From NCBI GenBank assembly GCA_017410325.1, contig JAFQRA010000011.1, positions 1 to 64,000 of the forward strand: a stretch of DNA of 64,000 nucleotides, written 5' to 3'. Both the position numbers and the translations under genes were made by a program. This document shows positions 51,259 through 59,187 of the stretch, piece after piece. The notes beneath the pieces were generated by a model. It was not told the origin of the DNA and did no database searches. It saw only the letters and a program-made list of their open reading frames with translations. Source of the stretch: Clostridia bacterium. Lineage in GTDB: Bacteria; Bacillota; Clostridia; Oscillospirales; Acutalibacteraceae. Numbering within the stretch: position 1 is the stretch's first letter; each line of letters begins with the position of its first letter.

Positions 51259-51939
51259 ATGGCTAAAAACACAAACAAATCTTATATTGACCGCGTTCAT
51301 TCCTGGGGCAGAATTTCCAGCGTTACCGCTCTGTGCGCGTTGCTGATGTTCCCCGTTGCAATCTGTCTTTATCTTGATGTTTTTCCGTCAATCAGCGGTA
51401 TCCTTCAGGGTCTGCTCAAGCTCATTCCGACCTACTGGACGGTTGCCGTTGTTGAAGTTATTGTTTACACGCCTATGCTCGGTGCAGGCGGCACCTACCT
51501 TTCCTTTGTTACGGGTAACATTGCCAACCTCAAGCTCCCCTGCGCAATCAACGCTATGGAGGGTGCAGACGTAAAGGCTAACTCCGAGGAGGGTGAGGTT
51601 GTTTCCACAATCGCCATTGCAACCTCTGCTATCGTTACGACAGCCGTTCTTGCAATCGGTATTCTCGCCTTTGCTCCCTTCCTTGAGTCCTTTACGGAAA
51701 ACGCTCTGCTCAAGCCCGCATTCGCTCAGGTGCTTCCCGCCCTGTTCGGTGCTCTGGGTGCAGGCTACTTCATCAAGCACTGGAGAATTTCCTTCTTCCC
51801 GATTATCGTTATGATTATCGTGCTTGTCTTTGCTCCCACAATGGGCGCAAGCACACTGCTCTTCTTCGGTATCGTTGCATCCGTTCTCGGTGCACTCTTT
51901 ATGTACAAGAAGGGTATGCTTGACAGGGTAAAGGATTAA
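51259..51939 (+). CDS. Membrane partner of the DUF5058 protein
   Basis: A 226-residue polytopic protein with about five to six helices. GAGGTYLSFVTGNIANLKLPCAINAMEGADVKANSEEGEVVSTIAIATSAI (about 75-125) is unlike a plain helix and looks functional, with conserved-looking Gly, Asn and Cys residues. It appears as the obligate neighbour of DUF5058 proteins, suggesting a two-subunit membrane complex, perhaps a transporter. GGAGGGG precedes the ATG. Confidence 0.75.
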   Translation: MAKNTNKSYIDRVHSWGRISSVTALCALLMFPVAICLYLDVFPSISGILQGLLKLIPTYWTVAVVEVIVYTPMLGAGGTYLSFVTGNIANLKLPCAINAMEGADVKANSEEGEVVSTIAIATSAIVTTAVLAIGILAFAPFLESFTENALLKPAFAQVLPALFGALGAGYFIKHWRISFFPIIVMIIVLVFAPTMGASTLLFFGIVASVLGALFMYKKGMLDRVKD

Positions 51940-51952
51940 TCGACCAACAATT

Positions 51953-51981
51953 AAGAGCTGTCTTCTGACGGCTCTTTTTTT
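51953..51981 (+). terminator. Terminator of the DUF5058 operon
   Basis: Stem AAGAGCTGTC/GACGGCTCTT with loop TTCT and a T-run. Confidence 0.9.
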
Positions 51982-51988
51982 ATTTCGG

Positions 51989-52017
51989 TTGACAGTAGCG
52001 CTTAATGATATTAAAAT
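51989..52017 (+). promoter_or_regulatory. Promoter of the FHA-SEDS-PBP operon
   Basis: TTGACA (51989-51994), 17 bases, TAAAAT (52012-52017). Confidence 0.75.
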
Positions 52018-52050
52018 ATAAATACATTATTTTCAAGGAGGGTCGGCGCA

Positions 52051-52860
52051 ATGAATATGAACGATGTTTTTTCGTTCACGGTGCTTATGAGCCGTTATAT
52101 GCTCGCAGGTATGGCCGTTATTGTAATCGGCAGCTGTGTCATTTCGCTTGTCACGCGCCGTTTCGGCACCCGTGTCGGCTCCTACCTTGTCCACAAAAGC
52201 AGTAATAAGCGCTATCCGCTTACCCGTTGGGAAAATTCCATCGGCCGCAGTCCCACCTGCGACCTCGTTTTAAGCGCCTCTACGGTTTCCCGTTTCCACG
52301 CCGTTATTTCAAAGCGCAGGTCAGGCTGGGTTGTTGCGGACACTAACTCGCGCACAGGAGTGTTGGTAAACGGTGAAAAAATCGCAAAAACCACAAGACT
52401 CAACCACGGCGATACCGTTACCTTCGGCACGGCGGCGTTTGAATTCATAGATGCCGACGTTGACGATATGGAGCGCGAGCAGGAAAACGAACGCCGCAGG
52501 CAGGCTAAGGCGGCGGCAAAGGCGGCCAAAGCCGCACGACCCGAAAAATCCGCAGTGTTTATTCCCGCACTTATCGATGAAGCGGCGCAGAAGGCCTACG
52601 TGCTCGGCTGTGACAGCTGCGTAATCGGCCGCTCACCCGACTGCGACGTAAAGCTCAGGTATCCCGCAATTTCCTCGGTGCACGCCAAGGTTTACAAGGT
52701 CGGCACCGCATGGTTTATTGAGGATATGAATTCCGCAACGGGCACCAAGGTGAATGCAAGAGCTCTCGGCACGGGACGGCGCAGACTCAAGGACGGCGAT
52801 ATAGTAGGCCTTGGCGGAGTTATATTTGTGTTTAATGAATACTATAAGGTAAAAAAATAA
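52051..52860 (+). CDS. Membrane-anchored protein with two FHA domains
   Basis: A 269-residue protein: one N-terminal membrane helix (about 10-33), FHA domain 1 (about 58-132, IGRSPTCDLVL, STVSRFHAVI, NSRTGVLVNG), an Ala/Lys-rich coiled linker (about 138-165), FHA domain 2 (about 180-262, IGRSPDCDVKL, ISSVHAKV, NSATGTKVNA). FHA domains read phospho-threonine, so this probably links a Ser/Thr kinase to the downstream cell-wall synthases; no kinase is in the window. AAGGAGGG precedes the ATG. Confidence 0.92.
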   Translation: MNMNDVFSFTVLMSRYMLAGMAVIVIGSCVISLVTRRFGTRVGSYLVHKSSNKRYPLTRWENSIGRSPTCDLVLSASTVSRFHAVISKRRSGWVVADTNSRTGVLVNGEKIAKTTRLNHGDTVTFGTAAFEFIDADVDDMEREQENERRRQAKAAAKAAKAARPEKSAVFIPALIDEAAQKAYVLGCDSCVIGRSPDCDVKLRYPAISSVHAKVYKVGTAWFIEDMNSATGTKVNARALGTGRRRLKDGDIVGLGGVIFVFNEYYKVKK

Positions 52861-52907
52861 AATGCAAAACGCAAAATTAAGGGTGGGCCTTGCCCACACC
52901 CGATTTT
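52861..52907. repeat. GCAAAATGCAAA-type intergenic repeat, copy 2
   Basis: AATGCAAAACGCAAAATTAA then hairpin GGGTGGGC/GCCCACACCC, between the FHA and SEDS genes. It is a direct repeat of 54199-54252 after the SEDS gene. Confidence 0.78.
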
Positions 52908-52923
52908 ATTGAAAAGGTGGTGA

Positions 52924-54192
52924 ATGTTTGTGGCGGAAAAGGCAAAAAAGGTGCAGAAAAAAAAGCAGCCCTTCGGCTGGGTTTCAATGCTGCTTTTTGT
53001 AACGCTGTTTCAGATTGTTTCGGCTATGCCCGTGCTTTTCAGAGCGGACGAGCCCGACTCCGAAGTACTTATGACCTTCGGCGGCTTTCTGGTGCTTGAA
53101 TGGGGATATTTCGTTTGCGCACGCTGGCTTGCAAATCAGCGTGCAACGGAGCTTGAAATAATCGCTTTCATGCTTTCGGGCATAGGTCTTGTCACCGTTG
53201 CAAGCGTTTACCCCGAATATGCCTTCAAGCAATTTATCGCAATTGTTATAGGCTTGGCGGCTTTTGTTATTCTTTTGGCAATAATGCGAAACGTTGAGGT
53301 CATTTCCGCATTGCGCCCCCTCGTTGCCGTTGCGGCCGTGGGTCTGCTTGCGGTAAACCTTGTGCTTGCAAAAACAATTAACGGCGCACTCAACTGGATT
53401 AACATCGGTTCGTTTTCAATTCAGCCCTCGGAAATAGTTAAAATTGCCTTTATTTTCGTCGGTGCGGCAACGCTTGAAAAGCTGCAATCCTCCACCAGCC
53501 AGATTAAATACCTTGTTTTCTCGCTCGGCTGTGTGGGTGCGCTTTTCCTGATGAGGGACTTCGGCACGGCGCTTATTTTCTTTGCAACCTTTATGGTTAT
53601 TGCCTTTATGCGCTCGGGTGACGTTAAAACAATAGGCCTGCTTTGTGTGGGCGCAATACTCGGCGCAGGACTGATTATTTATTTCAAGCCCTACGTTGCC
53701 TCCCGTTTCGAGGCATACCGTCACGTGTGGGAATACATAAACGAGGGCGGCTTCCAGCAGACAAGAGTGCTGATTTATTCTTCTTCGGGCGGCCTTTTCG
53801 GCCTCGGTATCGGAGAAGGCAGACTCCGCAACGTCTACGCCTCTACGACCGACCTCATTTTCGGCGTTATCTGCGAGGAATGGGGTATGCTTGTCGCCTT
53901 CTGCGTTGTGCTTTGCTTTGCGTTTGTCGGCGTTTACGCCCTTCGCCTTGCTCGCCACGCAAGGTCAACGGTCTACTCGATTGCGGCTGTTGCGGCGGCG
54001 GCAATGCTGCTCGTGCAGCTGAGCCTTAACGTTTTCGGCATAACGGATTTGCTGCCCCTTACGGGCGTTACCCTGCCGTTTATCAGCCGCGGCGGTACGA
54101 GTATGATTTGCTCGTGGGCGCTGTTTGCATTTATTAAGAGTGCAGACATTAAAACTTATCCGAAGCTTGAAAAACAGATGGAAGATAAATAA
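52924..54192 (+). CDS. SEDS family peptidoglycan glycosyltransferase (FtsW/RodA)
   Basis: A 422-residue SEDS protein with about ten to twelve membrane helices. It polymerises lipid II in partnership with a class B PBP. SEDS features: VLAKTINGALNWINIGSFSIQPSEIVKIAF with the QPSE motif, RDFGTALIFFATFM with the catalytic-type Asp, and GGTSMICSWALF. Family cannot be split into RodA or FtsW by eye. AAAGGTGG precedes the ATG. It is bordered by two copies of one repeat and followed by a PBP gene. Confidence 0.93.
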   Translation: MFVAEKAKKVQKKKQPFGWVSMLLFVTLFQIVSAMPVLFRADEPDSEVLMTFGGFLVLEWGYFVCARWLANQRATELEIIAFMLSGIGLVTVASVYPEYAFKQFIAIVIGLAAFVILLAIMRNVEVISALRPLVAVAAVGLLAVNLVLAKTINGALNWINIGSFSIQPSEIVKIAFIFVGAATLEKLQSSTSQIKYLVFSLGCVGALFLMRDFGTALIFFATFMVIAFMRSGDVKTIGLLCVGAILGAGLIIYFKPYVASRFEAYRHVWEYINEGGFQQTRVLIYSSSGGLFGLGIGEGRLRNVYASTTDLIFGVICEEWGMLVAFCVVLCFAFVGVYALRLARHARSTVYSIAAVAAAAMLLVQLSLNVFGITDLLPLTGVTLPFISRGGTSMICSWALFAFIKSADIKTYPKLEKQMEDK

Positions 54193-54198
54193 AAGGCT

Positions 54199-54252
54199 GA
54201 ATGCAAAGTGCAAAATGCAAAATTAAGGGTGGGCTATGCCCACACCGGATTT
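54199..54252. repeat. GCAAAATGCAAA-type intergenic repeat, copy 3
   Basis: AATGCAAAGTGCAAAATGCAAA then hairpin GGGTGGGCTATGCCCACACC between the SEDS and PBP genes; direct copy of 52861-52907. Confidence 0.78.
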
Positions 54253-54278
54253 AAAAATTCTGAAAGGCGGGTGTTGAA

Positions 54279-55634
54279 GTGAACACGGTAACGAAGCGTG
54301 CGTACGTACTGCTCGGAATCATTGCGGCATTTATGGCAGGCATAATCATACTCGGCGTGAGCTTTTATATAAACGGCGGCAAGTGGGCAACGAACCGTGT
54401 CAACGGCCACCTTTATTCCGCGGGGCAGATTACCAACGCCGGCAGAATTCTTGACCGCAACGGCACAGTCCTTGCCGAAAGCGACGATGGCGAAAGAGAA
54501 TACAATTCCGACAAAACAATCCGCACCGCTACCCTTCACGCGGTAGGCGACACCTACGGCTACATTGCCCACGGTGCACACACTCTCTGCCGCGACAAGC
54601 TTACGGGCTACAGCTTTGTAAACGGAATTTACGACCTGATTAACACGGGCGAGGGCAGTGACGTTACGCTCACGATTGATGCCAAGCTCTGTGCAACCGC
54701 ATATAAGGCGCTCGGAAACAACAAAGGTGCCGTCGGCGTTTACAACTACAAAACGGGTGAGATAGTCTGTATGGTTTCAAGCGGCAGCTACGACCCCGAA
54801 AACAAGCCCGAGGATATCGAAAGCAACGACAAGTACGAGGCGGTTTATATGAACCGTCTGCTCACCGGTCTTTACACACCCGGTTCAATTTTCAAAACAA
54901 TTACAACCGTTTGCGCACTCGAAAACATACCCGACATTCAGAACAGAAAATTCACCTGCACGGGCGCACTCAAAACAGAACAGGGCGGTGAAATTATCTG
55001 CAACAACAAGCACGGTGAAATCAGCTTCGGCACGGCGCTCACGAAATCCTGCAACAGCGCCTATGCAGAGCTCGGCATAGAGCTCGGCAGAAAAGAGCTT
55101 GAGGAAACCGCAAAAAACCTCGGCTTCGGAAAGAGCTTCAACATAAGCGGAGTCAAAACCCAGGCAAGCCGAATTGATTTGGACGATGCGGTTGAAATCG
55201 ACACGGGCTGGGCAGCAATCGGCCAATACACAACGCTCGTTAATCCGCTTCATATGATGATGCTTGCAGGTGCTATAGCCTCGGGCGGTACAACCCCCAC
55301 ACCGTATTTTGTTGATGAGGGACTTGAAGCCGTTGTCGGAAGCGTTAAAACAAACAGCTTTATGTCGCAGACCACGGCTGACACGCTCAAAACAATGATG
55401 CGCAACAACGTTATAAACAACTACGGCGACAAGCGTTTTCCCAACCTGGATTTCGGCGGCAAAACAGGCACGGCACAGGTTGCGGGCGAAAAATCACACG
55501 CATGGTTTATGGGCTTTTCGACAAACGGCAATTTCCCCTACGCAATTATAGTCGTTGCCGAAAACGGTGGCGGCGGTTCGGACGTAGCCGTGCCGATAGC
55601 AAGCACGGTAATGAAAGCTTTGATTAATAAATAA
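54279..55634 (+). CDS. Penicillin-binding protein, class B (PbpA-like transpeptidase)
   Basis: A 451-residue membrane-anchored transpeptidase that cross-links peptidoglycan. One N-terminal helix (about 10-32), a short dimerisation region, then the transpeptidase domain with SxxK at PGSIFKTIT (Ser near residue 207), SCN at KSCNSAYAELG and KTGTA near the end. Compact like mycobacterial PbpA, without PASTA domains. GTG start at 54279 with AAAGGCGGG upstream. The FHA-SEDS-PBP order recalls the actinobacterial fha-rodA-pbpA cluster. Confidence 0.94.
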   Translation: MNTVTKRAYVLLGIIAAFMAGIIILGVSFYINGGKWATNRVNGHLYSAGQITNAGRILDRNGTVLAESDDGEREYNSDKTIRTATLHAVGDTYGYIAHGAHTLCRDKLTGYSFVNGIYDLINTGEGSDVTLTIDAKLCATAYKALGNNKGAVGVYNYKTGEIVCMVSSGSYDPENKPEDIESNDKYEAVYMNRLLTGLYTPGSIFKTITTVCALENIPDIQNRKFTCTGALKTEQGGEIICNNKHGEISFGTALTKSCNSAYAELGIELGRKELEETAKNLGFGKSFNISGVKTQASRIDLDDAVEIDTGWAAIGQYTTLVNPLHMMMLAGAIASGGTTPTPYFVDEGLEAVVGSVKTNSFMSQTTADTLKTMMRNNVINNYGDKRFPNLDFGGKTGTAQVAGEKSHAWFMGFSTNGNFPYAIIVVAENGGGGSDVAVPIASTVMKALINK

Positions 55635-55648
55635 GGACAGAGTGAAAA

Positions 55649-56287
55649 ATGAGAAAGAAGCTGAAAATAATTCTGCTTGTTTTTACTGCGGCGCTGACCG
55701 TTTTTGTAATGTGGCAGTTCGGTGTTTTCTCCGGCACCGACCAGCCGAAGGTCTGTCTTGATGCAGGCCACGGCGGCAGCGATGTCGGCGCAGAATACAA
55801 CGGAAGATACGAAAAAGACGATAACCTGAAGCTGACCCTGGCTGTTGGTGAAATACTCAAGGATAACGGCATCAAGGTTATCCACACGAGAAAAGACGAT
55901 AAATTTGTCGAGCTTGAAGAAAGAGCGGCTTACGCCAACAAAAAGAAGGCGACGTTTTTTGTTTCAATCCACCGCAACAGCGCAGAAGCACAGGTAAGCG
56001 GCGTTGAGATATGGATTGAAAACACTGCGCCCGTATACGAAGAAAAGATGGCAAAGAATATCCTCGGCAAAATAGACGAGGTCGGCTACGGCAACAGCCG
56101 CGGTGTCAAACGGGGATATCAGGGCGACACCTCTTTAAACTACCTCGTAAATTCCGCAACGGATATGCCCTCCTGCCTTGTCGAAATGGGCTTCATCACC
56201 ACGGAAAAAGACAATGAATTGTTCGATGAAAATTTCGACGAATACGCAAGAGCAATAGCGGAAGGCATAATGGAAAGCCTTAAATAA
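55649..56287 (+). CDS. N-acetylmuramoyl-L-alanine amidase (Amidase_3)
   Basis: A 212-residue cell-wall hydrolase cutting the bond between MurNAc and the stem peptide. One N-terminal signal or anchor segment (about 6-24) and an Amidase_3 domain with zinc ligands in LDAGHGG, ERAAYAN and SIHRN, and the catalytic Glu in LVEMGFIT. It is 14 bases after the PBP gene, so probably part of the same wall operon. Confidence 0.92.
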   Translation: MRKKLKIILLVFTAALTVFVMWQFGVFSGTDQPKVCLDAGHGGSDVGAEYNGRYEKDDNLKLTLAVGEILKDNGIKVIHTRKDDKFVELEERAAYANKKKATFFVSIHRNSAEAQVSGVEIWIENTAPVYEEKMAKNILGKIDEVGYGNSRGVKRGYQGDTSLNYLVNSATDMPSCLVEMGFITTEKDNELFDENFDEYARAIAEGIMESLK

Positions 56288-56319
56288 ATTACGGTTTGTC
56301 GAAACCGAAAGGAAATACT

Positions 56320-56688
56320 ATGACTTTTGAACAGCGCAAGGCACAGGTAAAAAGCTACCTTGGAAAAACGGTGAAAATCGGCATTGACCGTCCTGTCGGT
56401 TATGTGCACCGGAAAGAAAAATACAGCCTTGTTTATCCTGTAAATTACGGCTACATTCCGGGCGTTTTGGGCGGTGACGGCGAGGAGCTTGATGTCTATC
56501 TGCTCGGTGTTGAAATACCCGTTGAAGAATACACGGCTAAAATCATAGCAATTGTCCACAGGCACAACGATATTGAGGACAAGCTCGTTGCAGCCCCCGA
56601 AAATATGAGTTTTTCAAAGGCTGAAATCGAAGCGGCCGTACATTTTCAAGAGCAATATTATGACACGGAAATTGAGGTGCTTGAATGA
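56320..56688 (+). CDS. Inorganic pyrophosphatase-like protein, short
   Basis: A 122-residue protein of the family I inorganic pyrophosphatase fold: VYPVNYGYIPGVLGGDGEELDVYLLG and HRHNDIEDKLVAAP. The usual signature Asp-Gly-Asp-Pro-x-Asp is Asp-Gly-Glu-Glu-Leu-Asp, and the protein is about 50 residues shorter than E. coli Ppa, so activity may be changed. ATG 56320 is chosen with AAAGGAA upstream; a TTG eight codons earlier lacks a site. It overlaps the GNAT gene by ATGA. Confidence 0.8.
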   Translation: MTFEQRKAQVKSYLGKTVKIGIDRPVGYVHRKEKYSLVYPVNYGYIPGVLGGDGEELDVYLLGVEIPVEEYTAKIIAIVHRHNDIEDKLVAAPENMSFSKAEIEAAVHFQEQYYDTEIEVLE

Positions 56689-57182
56689 GCGATTTAAGAG
56701 AAATTTCTTTCAGAAAAATCAACAGAGAAGAGTTTGAGATTTTTGAAAAATGGTCAATAAAAAATTACGCCGAAAACCTTATTAAATCGGGCGATGAAAA
56801 ATTTCTTTTCAAAGCCAAACGGGCTGCAAAATCGGAATTCAAAGATGTTTTTCCGAGCGGTGCCGATACGGAAAACAACTTTCTGTATGTTGTTCTCAAT
56901 GAAAAAGGTGAGGGCGTAGGCGTAATAGGTTACCAGAAAAGTCCGTTTGAAGAAAACGCTGCTTTTGTCATTGAAAATGTGATTAAAGAAGAGTTCAGAG
57001 GTATGGGCTACGGCAAAAGTGCTTTTGTTAAGCTGCAGGAGGATGCAAAGAAAAACGGCTACATAAAAATGGTGCTCAATGCGTTCAAACACAGTAAAAT
57101 TTCGCTGGGAATGTATGAAAGAAACGGCTTTAAAACCGTTGAAGATTACGGCGGCAGCGTTATAATGGAAAAATTGTTATAA
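56685..57182 (+). CDS. GNAT family N-acetyltransferase
   Basis: A 165-residue GNAT protein. Acetyl-CoA motif EEFRGMGYGKSAFVKLQ and the closing SLGMYERNGFKTVED are clear. The N-terminal half (ISFRKINREEFEIFEKWSIKNYAENLIKSGD) resembles RimI-like acetyltransferases. Substrate unknown. It overlaps the pyrophosphatase-like gene by four bases. Confidence 0.88.
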   Translation: MSDLREISFRKINREEFEIFEKWSIKNYAENLIKSGDEKFLFKAKRAAKSEFKDVFPSGADTENNFLYVVLNEKGEGVGVIGYQKSPFEENAAFVIENVIKEEFRGMGYGKSAFVKLQEDAKKNGYIKMVLNAFKHSKISLGMYERNGFKTVEDYGGSVIMEKLL

Positions 57183-57198
57183 CAGAGAGGTAACCAAA

Positions 57199-58056
57199 AT
57201 GTTTGAAATCGGCTTATCGACCTGTTCAAAAATAATAGACGAAAATTTATTTTTGCAATACCGTGAGGCAGGTATTTCTGCCATGGAAATTGCACAGCCC
57301 TACGATGAAATTGATTTGATAAATTATAATGAAATTTCCTCGCTTTCAAAAGAATACGGCATACGGCTCAACTCCTTTCATCTGCCGTTTGCGCCGTTTA
57401 ACACGGTGGATATTTCAAACCCGTCGGCGCAGGCAGGCACGATAGAATACCACACTCAGCTTATCAAAAAAGCTGCCGCAATCGGCATAGAAAAATTCAT
57501 CCTCCACCCCAGCGCAGAGCCGATTAAGGCGGACAGGCGCAAGGAACGGATGAACTGCGCAAAGGACAGCCTTTCACGCCTTGCGGAAATTGCACACCGT
57601 GAGGGTGCCGTGCTGTGCGTTGAGGATTTGCCGCGCACCTGTCTGGGAAGAAATTCCGAGGAAATTGCCGAGCTTGTGAGCGTTGACGAGAGGCTTAGGC
57701 TGTGCCTGGATACAAACCACCTTTTTACCGAAGCCTTGCCCGATTATATCAGAAAATTCGGCAAGAGAATCGTTACGATTCACGTTTCGGATTACGATTT
57801 TCTCAACGAGCGGCATTGGCTTCCCGGCGAGGGCGATATCGACTGGCAGAGTGTCGCTTCGGCGCTCAAAGAGGTCGGCTACGAGGGCCCGTGGCTTTAC
57901 GAGGTCGGCTTTGAAAGACCCGATTCGCTGCTTGAAGGCAGACCGCTTACCTGTGAGGATATTGTACGCAACGCAAAGCAGATTTTTGCGGGCGAAAAGC
58001 CGGCTGCAATTGCCGAAAGAAAACGCGGCCTTGAAAAATGGGTTGAACAATTATGA
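57199..58056 (+). CDS. Sugar phosphate isomerase/epimerase (AP endonuclease 2-like TIM barrel)
   Basis: A 285-residue TIM-barrel protein of the xylose isomerase-like/AP_endonuc_2 family. Metal-binding positions are visible in HLPFAPF, FILHPSAEP, CVEDLPRT, LCLDTNHLF, TIHVSDYD and WLYEVGFERP. Substrate unknown. AGAGAGG precedes the ATG. It is followed ten bases later by the EutH-like permease gene, so it may process an imported compound. Confidence 0.85.
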   Translation: MFEIGLSTCSKIIDENLFLQYREAGISAMEIAQPYDEIDLINYNEISSLSKEYGIRLNSFHLPFAPFNTVDISNPSAQAGTIEYHTQLIKKAAAIGIEKFILHPSAEPIKADRRKERMNCAKDSLSRLAEIAHREGAVLCVEDLPRTCLGRNSEEIAELVSVDERLRLCLDTNHLFTEALPDYIRKFGKRIVTIHVSDYDFLNERHWLPGEGDIDWQSVASALKEVGYEGPWLYEVGFERPDSLLEGRPLTCEDIVRNAKQIFAGEKPAAIAERKRGLEKWVEQL

Positions 58057-58065
58057 TGCGGGAGA

Positions 58066-59151
58066 ATGGCTTTGGAAGTATTAAGATTTATTTTTGCTGT
58101 TTTCGCCCTGCTCGGTGCGGCTGATAAAATAATCGGAAACCGTTTCAAGCTGGGTGAGGAATTTGACAAGGGAATCATGGCGGCCGGCACGCTTTCGCTT
58201 GCAATGATAGGTATGCTGTGCATTGCACCTGCACTGGCTGATTGGATGACCCCCGTGTTTACACCCGTTGCCGAATTTTTACATATCGACCTGTCGTTTC
58301 TGGGCGCATTCATCGCAAACGATATGGGCGGTGCTGCTGTATCAAAAGCACTTGCAGCCGATGCGGTCATAGGCGGCTTCAACGGCCTTGTCGTTGCATC
58401 AATGATGGGTGTCACAATCTGTTTCACCGTGCCCGTTGCGCTTAAAATGATTGACAAAAGCCTTCACAAAGAGGTGCTTCTCGGTATACTCTGCGGCATT
58501 GCAACAATGCCGCTGGGCTGTATCGTTTCGGGTCTTATGCTTAAAATTTCCTTCGGTGCGCTTATTCTCAATTTAATGCCCGTCATTTTAATGGCGGTTA
58601 TTACCTGCATCGGTCTGATTGTAAAGCCCGATTTGTGCAGTAAAATTTTTGCAGGTATAGGCTGGCTTGTTTCAACGCTCATTGTTATCGGCTTTGCGGC
58701 AGGAATTTTTGAGCACATTACTTCGGTTACGCTCATTCCCGGTATGCTTCCCGTAATGGATGCATTTGTAATCGTTTGCGATATTGCGATTATTCTTTCG
58801 GGCGTCTTTCCGCTTATTGCCGTTGTTTCAAAGGTTTTCTCCAAGCCGTTTTCGCTCCTGGGAAAGAAACTGGGCATAAACGAAACGGCTGTGCTCGGCC
58901 TTGTTTCATCGGTTGCCAACAGTATACCGACCTTTAATATGGCAGAAAAAATGGACAAAAAAGGCGTGGTGCTGAATATGGCGTTTGCGGTTTCGGCTTC
59001 GTTCGTCTTCGGCGACCACCTTGCATTTACAATGGCTTTTGATGAGGGCTTCGTGCCTGCTATGATAGTCGGCAAGCTCGTCAGCGGCGTTGCGGCGTTT
59101 GCGGCGGCAGCGCTTGTATGGAAGATGACAGTAAAGAAAGCGGAAATATAA
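58066..59151 (+). CDS. EutH-like ethanolamine permease homologue
   Basis: A 361-residue membrane protein with about ten helices, of the EutH family: AFIANDMGGAAVSKALAADAVIGGFNGLVVASMMGVTICFTVPVAL, VLLGILCGIATMPLGC and SSVANSIPTFNMAEKMDKKGVVLNMAFAVSASFVFGDHLAFTM. EutH eases ethanolamine entry at low concentration. No other eut gene or microcompartment gene is in the window, so the substrate may differ. CGGGAG precedes the ATG. Confidence 0.88.
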   Translation: MALEVLRFIFAVFALLGAADKIIGNRFKLGEEFDKGIMAAGTLSLAMIGMLCIAPALADWMTPVFTPVAEFLHIDLSFLGAFIANDMGGAAVSKALAADAVIGGFNGLVVASMMGVTICFTVPVALKMIDKSLHKEVLLGILCGIATMPLGCIVSGLMLKISFGALILNLMPVILMAVITCIGLIVKPDLCSKIFAGIGWLVSTLIVIGFAAGIFEHITSVTLIPGMLPVMDAFVIVCDIAIILSGVFPLIAVVSKVFSKPFSLLGKKLGINETAVLGLVSSVANSIPTFNMAEKMDKKGVVLNMAFAVSASFVFGDHLAFTMAFDEGFVPAMIVGKLVSGVAAFAAAALVWKMTVKKAEI

Positions 59152-59187
59152 TACAATATCTTTATTAACGGTCAAAGGACAAGAATC

